14,694 nucleotides of DNA from Prevotellaceae bacterium (GTDB lineage Bacteria > Bacteroidota > Bacteroidia > Bacteroidales > UBA932), in the NCBI GenBank assembly GCA_031284065.1, contig JAITAP010000272.1:1-14694 (forward strand), written 5' to 3'. Positions 7,474 to 14,694 of the stretch are shown piece by piece. The number at the start of each line of letters is the position of its first letter. The stretch's first letter is position 1. Made by a program: the position numbers and the translations under genes. A model generated the notes under the pieces. That model had not been told where the DNA came from and searched no databases. It saw nothing but the letters and a program-made list of their open reading frames with translations.

Positions 7474-9027
7474 TTACAGTGGCAAATTATCATGCTTTTT
7501 TGCAGGATTGCTCAGCTTCTTGGTAGAAAGTTGCTGTAGCGCCCGAATGATGCGGAAGCGCGTATTGGTAGGCAAAATCACATCGTCAATGTAGCCGTAG
7601 CGGGCAGCGTTGTAGGGGTTGGCAAACTTTTCCACGTACTCTGCCGTTCTGGTTTCCACCACTTTTTGCGGATCAACGGCAGCGGCAATTTCCTTTCCGT
7701 AGAGCACGCCTATTGCGCCCTGCGCCCCCATAACCGCAATTTCGGCGCTCGGCCATGCGTAGTTGAGGTCGCCGCGCAGGTGCTTGGAGCTCATCACGCA
7801 GTAAGCGCCGCCGTAGGATTTGCGCAGCGTTACCGTAACCTTGGGGACGGTAGCCTCGCCGTAGGCGTAGAGCAGCTTTGCGCCGTGCAGGATAACGCCG
7901 CCGTACTCCTGCGTCGTGCCGGGCAGGAAGCCGGGCACGTCCACCAGCGTAACCAGCGGAATGTTGAACGCATCGCAGAAGCGCACAAAGCGCGCCGCCT
8001 TGCGCGAAGCGTTGATGTCGAGCACGCCGGCGAGGTACTTCGGCTGGTTGGCTACCACGCCTACCGAAATGCCGTTGAACCGCGCAAACGCCGTGATAAT
8101 GTTGGGCGCAAATGCGCTCTGCACCTCAAGGTACTCGCCGTTGTCCACAATTAGCCGGATAACGTCGCACACGTCGTAGGGCTTGGTGGGGCTGTCGGGG
8201 ATAATTTCGTTGAGCGATTCCTCCTGACGGTCTATGGGGTCGGTGCACATAGCCAGCGGAGCCTCCTCGAGGTTGTTCTGCGGCAGGTAGCTCACCAGCT
8301 TACGGATGAGCGAAAGCCCCTCCTCTTCCGTGCCGGCCACAAAGTGCGCCACGCCCGATTTGGAGGCGTGCACCGAAGCGCCGCCCAGCTGCTCCTGCGT
8401 AACGTCTTCGCCGGTTACCGTTTTCACAACCTTAGGCCCCGTGAGGAACATGTAGCTGGTATCTTTCTTCATGATGGTGAAGTCGGTGAGGGCAGGCGAA
8501 TAAACGGCGCCGCCCGCGCAGGGGCCAAAAATTGCCGATATTTGGGGAATAACGCCGGAAGCCAGAATGTTGCGCTGGAAAATTTCGGTGTAGCCCGCAA
8601 GCGCGTTCACGCCCTCCTGAATACGAGCGCCGCCGGAGTCGTTAATGCCGATTACCGGAGCGCCCATTTTCATTGCTTGATCAAGCATTTTGCATACTTT
8701 GAGCGCCATTGTTTCGGAGAGCGAACCCCCAAAAACGGTAAAATCCTGCGAAAAGACGTAAATCAGCCGCCCGTCAATGGTGCCGCAGCCCGTTACCACG
8801 CCGTCGCCGGAGTAGGTTTCCTTTTCCATGCCGAAGTTTGTGCAGCGGTGCTCTACAAACATGTCGAACTCTTCAAAGCTGCCCTCGTCCAGCAACAGTA
8901 GAATACGTTCACGCGCCGTAAGCTTCCCTTTTTTGTGCTGCGACTCTATGCGAGCCTCCCCACCGCCAAGGCGGGCCTTTTCGCGCCGTTTTACCAGCTC
9001 CAGTACTTGTTCTTGTTCTATGCTCAT
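7474..9027 (-). CDS. mmdA: Methylmalonyl-CoA decarboxylase alpha subunit (carboxyltransferase)
   Basis: A 517-residue cytoplasmic carboxyltransferase of the MmdA/PccB family, full length. It transfers the carboxyl group of (S)-methylmalonyl-CoA to biotin, releasing propionyl-CoA. Two crotonase-like halves are visible. The N-terminal half has NDSGGARIQEGV (129-140), GPCAGGAVYSPAL (168-180) and TGPKVVKTVTGEDV (196-209). The C-terminal half has DVPGFLPGTTQEYGG, then KSYGGAYCVMSSKHLRGD and AWPSAEIAVMGAQGA. These glycine-rich loops form the acyl-CoA oxyanion holes. PccB of propionyl-CoA carboxylase has the same fold, but the adjacent beta and gamma pump subunits and absence of a biotin carboxylase favour decarboxylase. 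The ATG at 9027 begins MSIEQEQVLELVKRREKA, the normal family start. Confidence 0.93.
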   Translation of the reverse strand: MSIEQEQVLELVKRREKARLGGGEARIESQHKKGKLTARERILLLLDEGSFEEFDMFVEHRCTNFGMEKETYSGDGVVTGCGTIDGRLIYVFSQDFTVFGGSLSETMALKVCKMLDQAMKMGAPVIGINDSGGARIQEGVNALAGYTEIFQRNILASGVIPQISAIFGPCAGGAVYSPALTDFTIMKKDTSYMFLTGPKVVKTVTGEDVTQEQLGGASVHASKSGVAHFVAGTEEEGLSLIRKLVSYLPQNNLEEAPLAMCTDPIDRQEESLNEIIPDSPTKPYDVCDVIRLIVDNGEYLEVQSAFAPNIITAFARFNGISVGVVANQPKYLAGVLDINASRKAARFVRFCDAFNIPLVTLVDVPGFLPGTTQEYGGVILHGAKLLYAYGEATVPKVTVTLRKSYGGAYCVMSSKHLRGDLNYAWPSAEIAVMGAQGAIGVLYGKEIAAAVDPQKVVETRTAEYVEKFANPYNAARYGYIDDVILPTNTRFRIIRALQQLSTKKLSNPAKKHDNLPL

Positions 9028-9049
9028 ATCAATTTCAAATTTCAGACTT

Positions 9050-9057
9050 CAAAACTA
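9050..9057 (-). promoter_or_regulatory. Possible -7 box ahead of the alpha subunit gene
   Basis: TAGTTTTG on the minus strand matches TAnnTTTG exactly, 22 bases before the mmdA ATG. No TTTG is found at the -33 distance, so it may be an internal, weak or chance site. Confidence 0.3.
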
Positions 9058-9106
9058 AAATGCCTTATTTATTATTCATTTGTTTTCTCTTTGCGCTCTG
9101 TGCGGC

Positions 9107-9568
9107 CTACCACCTCTCCTCACCATCGGAAAAACTTATGGTATATCGCCCCTCATAGTAATGCTCGAAATAATCGACCGAAACCAAAACCTTGCTTCCG
9201 TGACCGAAAGCGTCCCAGTCAAACGCGGCGTCGTCGTCCTCAAACGTAATCCTAACGCCGCATTTGTGTCTGGCGGAGTCGCACTCGTCTTTCATCGTAA
9301 AGCCGGACACTCGGTATTCCATAGACCTGTTTGCGGGAGGGAGGGTTTGGATAATCGAACGCAGCACGTTGTCGTTTTGCCTGTCGCCGTTAATAAACTC
9401 AATCTTTTTGATGTCAGTCGGCATGTCGCCAAGATTGGTATCATTATCCACCTTAAACCTGAGGGTATAGCCGTCTTTTTCGTCGTCCGCCACGTTGCAT
9501 CCCGCCGCGCCAGCTACCATTGCCGCACCCACAGCGATAATCCCAATGATTTTTGTAAAAGCTTTCAT
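9107..9568 (-). CDS. Small lipoprotein of unknown function
   Basis: A 153-residue predicted lipoprotein. Residues 1-24 are a signal peptide with the lipobox-like ending GAAGC, so Cys24 would be acylated. The rest is hydrophilic and acidic, with beta-rich patterns (YTLRFKVDND, VLVSVDYFEHYYEGRYTISF) and two further cysteines (CDSARHKC) that could form a disulfide. I do not recognise a family. It is one of the few genes here with a clear Shine-Dalgarno-like site (AAGGGAG at 9575-9581, six bases from the ATG), which supports the start. It lies between the epimerase and alpha subunit genes on the same strand, with gaps of 81 and 79 bases, so it may be co-transcribed; a link to the pump is only suggested by position. 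Confidence 0.75.
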   Translation of the reverse strand: MKAFTKIIGIIAVGAAMVAGAAGCNVADDEKDGYTLRFKVDNDTNLGDMPTDIKKIEFINGDRQNDNVLRSIIQTLPPANRSMEYRVSGFTMKDECDSARHKCGVRITFEDDDAAFDWDAFGHGSKVLVSVDYFEHYYEGRYTISFSDGEERW

Positions 9569-9649
9569 GGCGCACTCCCTTTTGAATTTTGAATAGAATG
9601 AATGTTTGAATACCTTACCTGCTCTTCATCATTCACTATTCGCTATTCG

Positions 9650-10054
9650 CTACTTTTCGCAAAGCTCCGTCAGCACGCCTTGCGTAGATTTGGGGTGAAG
9701 AAACCCAATGGTGAGCCCTTCTGCGCCCTTGCGCCCCTGCTTGTCGATAAGCTGCACGCCCTTGCCCGCCACCTCGCTCAGCGCGTTGTTCACGCCGTCC
9801 GCTACGGCGTAGGCTATGTGGTGCACGCCCTCGCCTTTTTTGTCGATAAATTTGGCAATTGTGCCTTCGGGGTCGGCGCTTTCGAGCAGCTCTATCTTGG
9901 TTTGCCCCACCTGAAAGAAAGCGGTTTTTACCTTTTGGTCGGCTACCTCCTCAACGTTGTAGCACTTCAAGCCCAATATGTTTTCATAGTAGGGGATAGC
10001 GTCTTGCAGGTTTTTTACGGCAATCCCGATGTGTTCGATATGGGAAATTTTCAT
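9650..10054 (-). CDS. mce: Methylmalonyl-CoA epimerase
   Basis: A 134-residue protein of the vicinal-oxygen-chelate fold, the normal length for this enzyme. It interconverts (R)- and (S)-methylmalonyl-CoA, linking the B12-dependent mutase to the decarboxylase. Expected metal ligands are present: H8 (IEHIGIAV), E55 (KIELLES), H79 (GVHHIAY) and E130 (GVLTELCEK). The family also conserves the AFF-VG-TKIELLE and P-G-I-FI-KKGEGVHHIA blocks seen here. The ATG at 10054 begins MKISHIEHIGIAV, the standard start; a TTG farther upstream (10123) would add 23 atypical residues and is rejected. It is the first gene of the methylmalonyl-CoA cluster. Lactoylglutathione lyase is related but lacks this combination of motifs. 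Confidence 0.93.
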   Translation of the reverse strand: MKISHIEHIGIAVKNLQDAIPYYENILGLKCYNVEEVADQKVKTAFFQVGQTKIELLESADPEGTIAKFIDKKGEGVHHIAYAVADGVNNALSEVAGKGVQLIDKQGRKGAEGLTIGFLHPKSTQGVLTELCEK

Positions 10055-10080
10055 AGCGATATTTTTTTTTAACAACCGCA

Positions 10081-10111
10081 CGAAGGTACGCAAAATTCGG
10101 CAAGTAGAAAA
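10081..10111 (-). promoter_or_regulatory. Candidate promoter for the methylmalonyl-CoA epimerase gene
   Basis: TACCTTCG (10081-10088, minus strand) differs from TAnnTTTG at one position. A T-rich TTTT lies 19 bases upstream (10108-10111). The site is 27 bases before the epimerase ATG, a fitting distance. Confidence 0.3.
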
Positions 10112-10135
10112 AGTAGTTTTCAAACGTTTTTATTT

Positions 10136-10613
10136 TTAGTCCGCAAAATATTTGTTTCCAATGTAATGACGTGTCAATAATTTTTTTATCAACAAATCTT
10201 GCGGCTGATTCGGGTCTGAATTTTGGGCATTTTTTATCGCTCTGTACATTCTAATCTTAAAAAGCGCCTGCCTTTCTTGCAGGGGTGCGCCGCCTGACAG
10301 GGTTGGGTTCGGGAGAGGGGGGCTGCGGGTAAGCTTCGCCGGTAAAGGTTTGCTCGGCGTTTTGGGCGTCGTCGGAAGTAAAGCAAATGCCCTCTTTCGG
10401 GTACAGCTCTGCGAGCTTATCCCACATTGCCAGCTCCCACGAAACATACTCTTCATTTGAGCTGTACGCTTCGCAGGGAAAAATTTCGATGAAATGGGCA
10501 TTAGTGCGCAGGCAAATCGCAACCCCTGAGGCGTGGGGCGTGCTCGCTAACGATTGTTTTTTGCAAGAGGCGTTTTTACCGGATAATAGTAATTTCTTCC
10601 TGCCCTTTTTTGC
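10136..10613 (-). pseudogene. Frameshifted, start-less gene remnant
   Basis: No intact gene fills this stretch, but two overlapping minus-strand frames each look protein-like over different halves. The upstream frame (open from 10613 to a stop at 10257) reads, in part, ASTPHASGVAICLRTNAHF and then IEIFPCEAYSSNEEYVSWEL and AMWDKLAELYPKEG. The other frame takes over near a run of six C (about 10315-10320) and ends in RMYRAIKNAQNSDPNQPQDL, LIKKLLTRHY and IGNKYFAD at the stop 10136. Switching frames near the C-run would give one product of about 155 residues. No ATG is found at the front, so the 5' part also seems lost. I do not recognise the family. The Pro-rich joining segment could instead be intergenic repeat sequence. 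Confidence 0.4.
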
Positions 10614-10640
10614 TCAAAGCCCCAAAGTTTAGTACTTTTG
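10609..10640 (+). promoter_or_regulatory. lepA promoter
   Basis: TTTG (10609-10612), 20 bases, then TACTTTTG (10633-10640): both boxes match the Bacteroidetes consensus exactly with good spacing. Transcription would begin near 10647, giving lepA a leader of about 158 bases. Confidence 0.6.
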
Positions 10641-10804
10641 TTCCCCGAAGCCGGAGATGTGAGCGGAGAGCTGGCTTGCGTCGGCAAGCTCTTTAGCGCG
10701 TTACTCCCAAGTCCCGCCCTTGCAGGGCTGAGGTTACCCCTAAGGCGCGGGATGGATTTTGGTAGCACATTACGATATTTATTTTTTAATTCATACTTTA
10801 GTAA
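10641..10804 (+). other. Structured lepA leader with repeat-like sequence
   Basis: The untranslated leader of lepA contains GCTTGC-GTCG-GCAAGC (around 10673-10688), a GC-rich palindromic segment AGTCCCGCCCTTGCAGGGCT (10710-10729), and the word AGCACATTAC (10764-10773) that also occurs, in the same relation to a CCCG hairpin, in the inverted-repeat elements at 215-346 and 12610-12931. It may be a decayed copy of that family. It is not recognisable as a known riboswitch. Confidence 0.35.
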
Positions 10805-12592
<1,788 letters not shown>

Positions 12593-12609
12593 GCTTTAGA
12601 GTTTAGAAG

Positions 12610-12931
12610 GACTTTGTTGCAACGAATAACATGCTAACTATTACATAAAGTCTAATAAATATTTTCAATTAGTTACATTCCTATTGGCTGCGCCGAACTC
12701 CGCTTCGCTCCTATTCCCCGTAGGGGAATAATATCAATAGAAAAGATTTTGCCCGCTTTCGCCATTAGCCTATCCCGTAGGGATTTAACAGCGTCATCAT
12801 TTTCTATTATTCCCCTACGGGGAATAGAAAGGGGTGATACACGTTTTTCTATTGATATTATTCCCCTACGGGGAATTAATTGAAAATATTTATTAGGCTT
12901 TATAGTAATGTGCTCTCGTTGCAACAAAGCC
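12610..12931. mobile_element. About 320-bp MITE-like element, copy 2, with nested palindromes
   Basis: The ends CTTTGTTGCAACGA (12612-12625) and its reverse complement (12916-12929) match the ends of the 132-bp element at 215-346; the right end is identical over 29 bases (12901-12929). Inside is a second inverted pair of 27 bases with one mismatch (12645-12671 with 12877-12903). Next comes a perfect 32-bp inverted pair (12713-12744 with 12845-12876). Three copies of ATTCCCC-[GTA/TAC]-GGGGAAT lie at 12713-12729, 12809-12825 and 12860-12876, plus a shorter ATCCCGTAGGGAT at 12772-12784. The whole could fold into one long cruciform or mRNA stem. No protein is credible inside. It sits directly after lepA and could also end its transcription. 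Confidence 0.7.
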
Positions 12932-13085
12932 ATTTAGAGGTATGGAATAGAGAATGAAAAAAATGGCATTTTGCATTTTGCATTCTTTATTGTCAACTTA
13001 ACGTATGGAATGATTTATTACCATACTCCTAAACGCTTAAATTTCTATGCTTCTAAACTTCTAACAATACCAAAAATCACACCGT

Positions 13086-14138
13086 ATGAACGATATTGCA
13101 ACCCTGCGCCTTTGCAGCCACCTGCTTACCCCGCATAGCCTTAAAACGCCGCGCGAGGTTGTTGCGTGGATGGGCGCTGTGCAGGCGCAGGATTACGGCA
13201 TGGCGAAGTGGGCTGTTGGCGTGCGTCTTCCGGGCGTTACAGACATGCAGGTGGAGAATGCGCTGAACAGGGGCGAAATTATCCGCACGCACATTATGCG
13301 CCCCACGTGGCATATAGTGGCTGTAGAAGACGCCCAGTGGCTAATGCAGCTCACAGCGCCTCGCATCAAGCCCGTGCTCGAAAGCTACGACAAGCGCAAC
13401 GCTGGGCTATCGGCAGCCACTCTCCTAAAGGCTACGGACATTATGCTGCGAGCGCTGCAAGATGGCAACCACCTGACGCGAATTGCGCTGTGCCGCGCGG
13501 TCAACGAAGCCGGCGTTGCGCTCGACAGCCGGCAGGCAGCGCACGCGCTGTTTCACGCAGAGCTGGACGGGCTGGTATGCAGCGGCGCTGTAGCCAATGG
13601 AAAACAAACGTACCGACTGTTTAGGGAAGTAGCGCCAAGCTCGCCACCGCTTGGTAGGGACGAAGCGCTCGCCAAGCTCGCCGTAAAGTACTTTCGCAGC
13701 CATGGTCCCGCCTCAGCGTATGATTTTGCGTGGTGGTCGGGCTTAACGGTGGGTGAAGCAAAGCGCGCCATCGCTATCATTAAGCAGGATGTGGCTTTTG
13801 AAGAATTCCGCGAACAACAGTACGCCTACCGCTGTGCAGCCTCTGCCCCTACGGGCAAGAGCAATGCAACATTTCTTCTGCCGGCTTTTGACGAATTTCT
13901 GGTAGCCTACAGGGATAGAACCGATGTGCTCGACACAGCGCACCACAGCAAAATAATTTCTTCCAACGGCATATTTAAGCCGCTTATTCTGCACAACGCA
14001 AAGGTAGTGGGCGCGTGGAAAAAATTCTCCTCAAAGGGCAACGTAGAAGTCAAAGCAGCGTGCTTCTCTCCACCCGATAGCGCGCTGCAAAAGGCGATAA
14101 GCAAAGCAACGGCAACATTCAAAAACTTCGCGCCGTGA
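13086..14138 (+). CDS. Winged-helix DNA-binding protein, HTH_42 (AlkZ/YcaQ-like) family
   Basis: A 350-residue protein that looks like a full-length member of the HTH_42 winged-helix family. Family landmarks are the early VQAQDYGMAKWAVG block (Q33 and Q35), the EIIRTHIMRPTWHIVAVEDAQWL segment, the central LDGLVCSG and TYRLF strands, then YFRSHGPASAYDFAWWSGL and the C-terminal FLLPAFDEFLVAYRDR. Characterised relatives AlkZ and YcaQ are DNA glycosylases for bulky or crosslinked bases, and AlkZ uses a Q-x-Q motif like Q33-A-Q35 here. That activity is therefore possible but not shown; many members are uncharacterised. It appears to stand alone, with the repeat element upstream and transposase remains downstream. 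No clear -7 box was found in its 150-base upstream spacer. Start ATG 13086 gives MNDIATLRLCSHLL, typical of the family. Confidence 0.85.
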   Translation: MNDIATLRLCSHLLTPHSLKTPREVVAWMGAVQAQDYGMAKWAVGVRLPGVTDMQVENALNRGEIIRTHIMRPTWHIVAVEDAQWLMQLTAPRIKPVLESYDKRNAGLSAATLLKATDIMLRALQDGNHLTRIALCRAVNEAGVALDSRQAAHALFHAELDGLVCSGAVANGKQTYRLFREVAPSSPPLGRDEALAKLAVKYFRSHGPASAYDFAWWSGLTVGEAKRAIAIIKQDVAFEEFREQQYAYRCAASAPTGKSNATFLLPAFDEFLVAYRDRTDVLDTAHHSKIISSNGIFKPLILHNAKVVGAWKKFSSKGNVEVKAACFSPPDSALQKAISKATATFKNFAP

Positions 14139-14192
14139 CGACAAAAAAACGTAACCTCTACCTCCCCCATAGTTTTGGCAGAAGTGAGGACG

Positions 14193-14302
14193 CTACTGCG
14201 CCGCAGGCGAAACATTCATCTGCGAATAGGCTTGGGCAATAAATGTATTGAGGTAAGGGTAGGCATCAACAGCGCTCCTGACTTTGACACATAATTTTCC
14301 CG
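14193..14302 (-). pseudogene. Possible C-terminal gene remnant
   Basis: On the minus strand an open stretch of about 36 codons reads VKVRSAVDAYPYLNTFIAQA then YSQMNVSPAAQ and a TAG stop at 14193. No start codon precedes it; a TAA closes the frame just upstream. It abuts the insertion-sequence remains, so it may be the tail of a gene cut off by them. The family is unknown and chance cannot be ruled out. Confidence 0.25.
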
Positions 14303-14340
14303 CGTTTTATAATATATTGTAAATCAGTGTTTTGGAAATT

Positions 14341-14366
14341 ATGCGACACCATTTAGGGTGTCGCAT
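14341..14366. repeat. 10-bp perfect inverted repeat at the insertion-sequence end
   Basis: ATGCGACACC (14341-14350), ATTTAG, GGTGTCGCAT (14357-14366). It lies 25 bases before the transposase remnant. The right arm is probably the element's left terminal repeat. The left arm could be the end of a second, abutting copy with a 6-base spacer, or the structure could be a 5' hairpin that blocks read-through translation. Confidence 0.5.
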
Positions 14367-14390
14367 GGAAAAATTTGCTAATATAGCCGT

Positions 14391-14694
14391 ATGTATGTAC
14401 GCAAAACCAAACAGGTCAGGCAGCATTAGCTGTCTCCCGGATTTGTCAGCCGCACAGCAAAGTTGCAACAGTGGACTATCTAAAGTCGTACTTTGACGAG
14501 GATATTGAGCTGCACAAAATCTATCGTTACTTAGATAAGCTGTCCGACACACAAAAAGATAAGATACAGGCACTCAGCGTCGAGCACACTAAAAAAGTGC
14601 TTGGAGGCAATATTGGTGTTGTGTTTTACGATGTTACGACATTATATTTTGAGACGGATTTTTCGGACGATTTGCGGAAAGCAGGTTTTTCAAA
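14391..14694 (+). pseudogene. Decayed IS1634-like transposase, internally deleted and cut by the window edge
   Basis: The sequence begins MYVRKTK in one frame, continues as KPNRSGSIS in the next (ATG at 14391 or 14395), the usual front of these transposases. It then jumps in a third frame to ALAVSRICQPHSKVATVDYL, then KSYFDEDIELHKIYRYLDKL and IGVVFYDVTTLYFETD. The YDVTTLYFE motif carries the first catalytic aspartate of the DDE set in IS1634-type enzymes. Compared with family members as I recall them, about 100 codons between the N-terminal SGS and the VSRI block are missing. With a frame change also present, the protein cannot be made intact. The rest, including the later D and E residues, would lie beyond 14694. 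The family name is by recall, not a search. Confidence 0.75.

Noticed and set aside
10055..10123. TTG start extending the epimerase by 23 residues
   Set aside because: The ATG at 10054 gives the canonical start and length of the family, and the candidate promoter lies inside the extension.
12713..12876. CRISPR-like array
   Set aside because: The repeated 17-mers are palindromes in both orientations with irregular spacing and no uniform spacers, and no cas genes are near.
12673..12933. An 86-codon minus-strand frame with repeated IPRRGII motifs
   Set aside because: The repeats are only the translated CCCCGTAGGGG hairpins of the inverted-repeat element; there is no sign of selection for protein.
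12932..13085. Promoter or small gene ahead of the winged-helix gene
   Set aside because: No exact -7 box or credible small ORF was found; only short ATTTTGC direct repeats are present.

Overview
The window looks like chromosomal DNA of a Bacteroidetes (probably Bacteroidales-like) bacterium with roughly 50% GC genes and AT-rich spacers. Three things support this. Several genes are preceded by the Bacteroidetes-type promoter (-7 TAnnTTTG, with TTTG about 20 bases upstream). Most genes lack Shine-Dalgarno sites. The gene families (GH3/beta-lactamase fusion, Na+-pumping methylmalonyl-CoA decarboxylase cluster, short palindromic repeats) are typical of that phylum. The genus cannot be named from the sequence alone.

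Layout. Positions 1-10.1 kb are read on the minus strand. At the left edge is the first 19 codons of a lipoprotein (1-58) with a good promoter at 151-184. Next come a 132-bp mobile-looking element with perfect terminal inverted repeats (215-346), a 1013-residue GH3 glycosidase/serine hydrolase fusion (428-3469) and, 4 bases upstream of it, a Wzz-like polysaccharide chain-length protein (3474-4454). These last two form one transcription unit. Then follows the fermentation cluster, read from right to left: methylmalonyl-CoA epimerase (9650-10054), a small lipoprotein (9107-9568), and the decarboxylase subunits alpha (7474-9027), OadG-like gamma with an added lamin-tail domain (6487-7458), biotin carrier (5817-6251) and membrane beta subunit (4652-5812). 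Together they convert (R)- to (S)-methylmalonyl-CoA, decarboxylate it to propionyl-CoA and export Na+, the last energy-conserving part of succinate-to-propionate fermentation. Methylmalonyl-CoA mutase is not in the window.

Between 10.1 and 10.8 kb there is no intact gene: a minus-strand reading frame that appears frameshifted, and the promoter and structured leader of lepA. From 10.8 kb the genes are on the plus strand: lepA (10805-12592), a second, larger copy of the inverted-repeat element (about 12610-12931) with nested palindromes, and a winged-helix protein of the HTH_42/AlkZ-like family (13086-14138). The right edge holds a possible gene-tail remnant and a decayed, internally deleted transposase resembling IS1634-type elements, which runs off the window.

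No phage, CRISPR, defence or secretion system is visible. The most interesting items are the repeat family (two clear copies, one possible degenerate third), the lamin-tail/OadG fusion, the lipoprotein gene inside the methylmalonyl-CoA cluster, and the decayed genes in the two accessory gaps.
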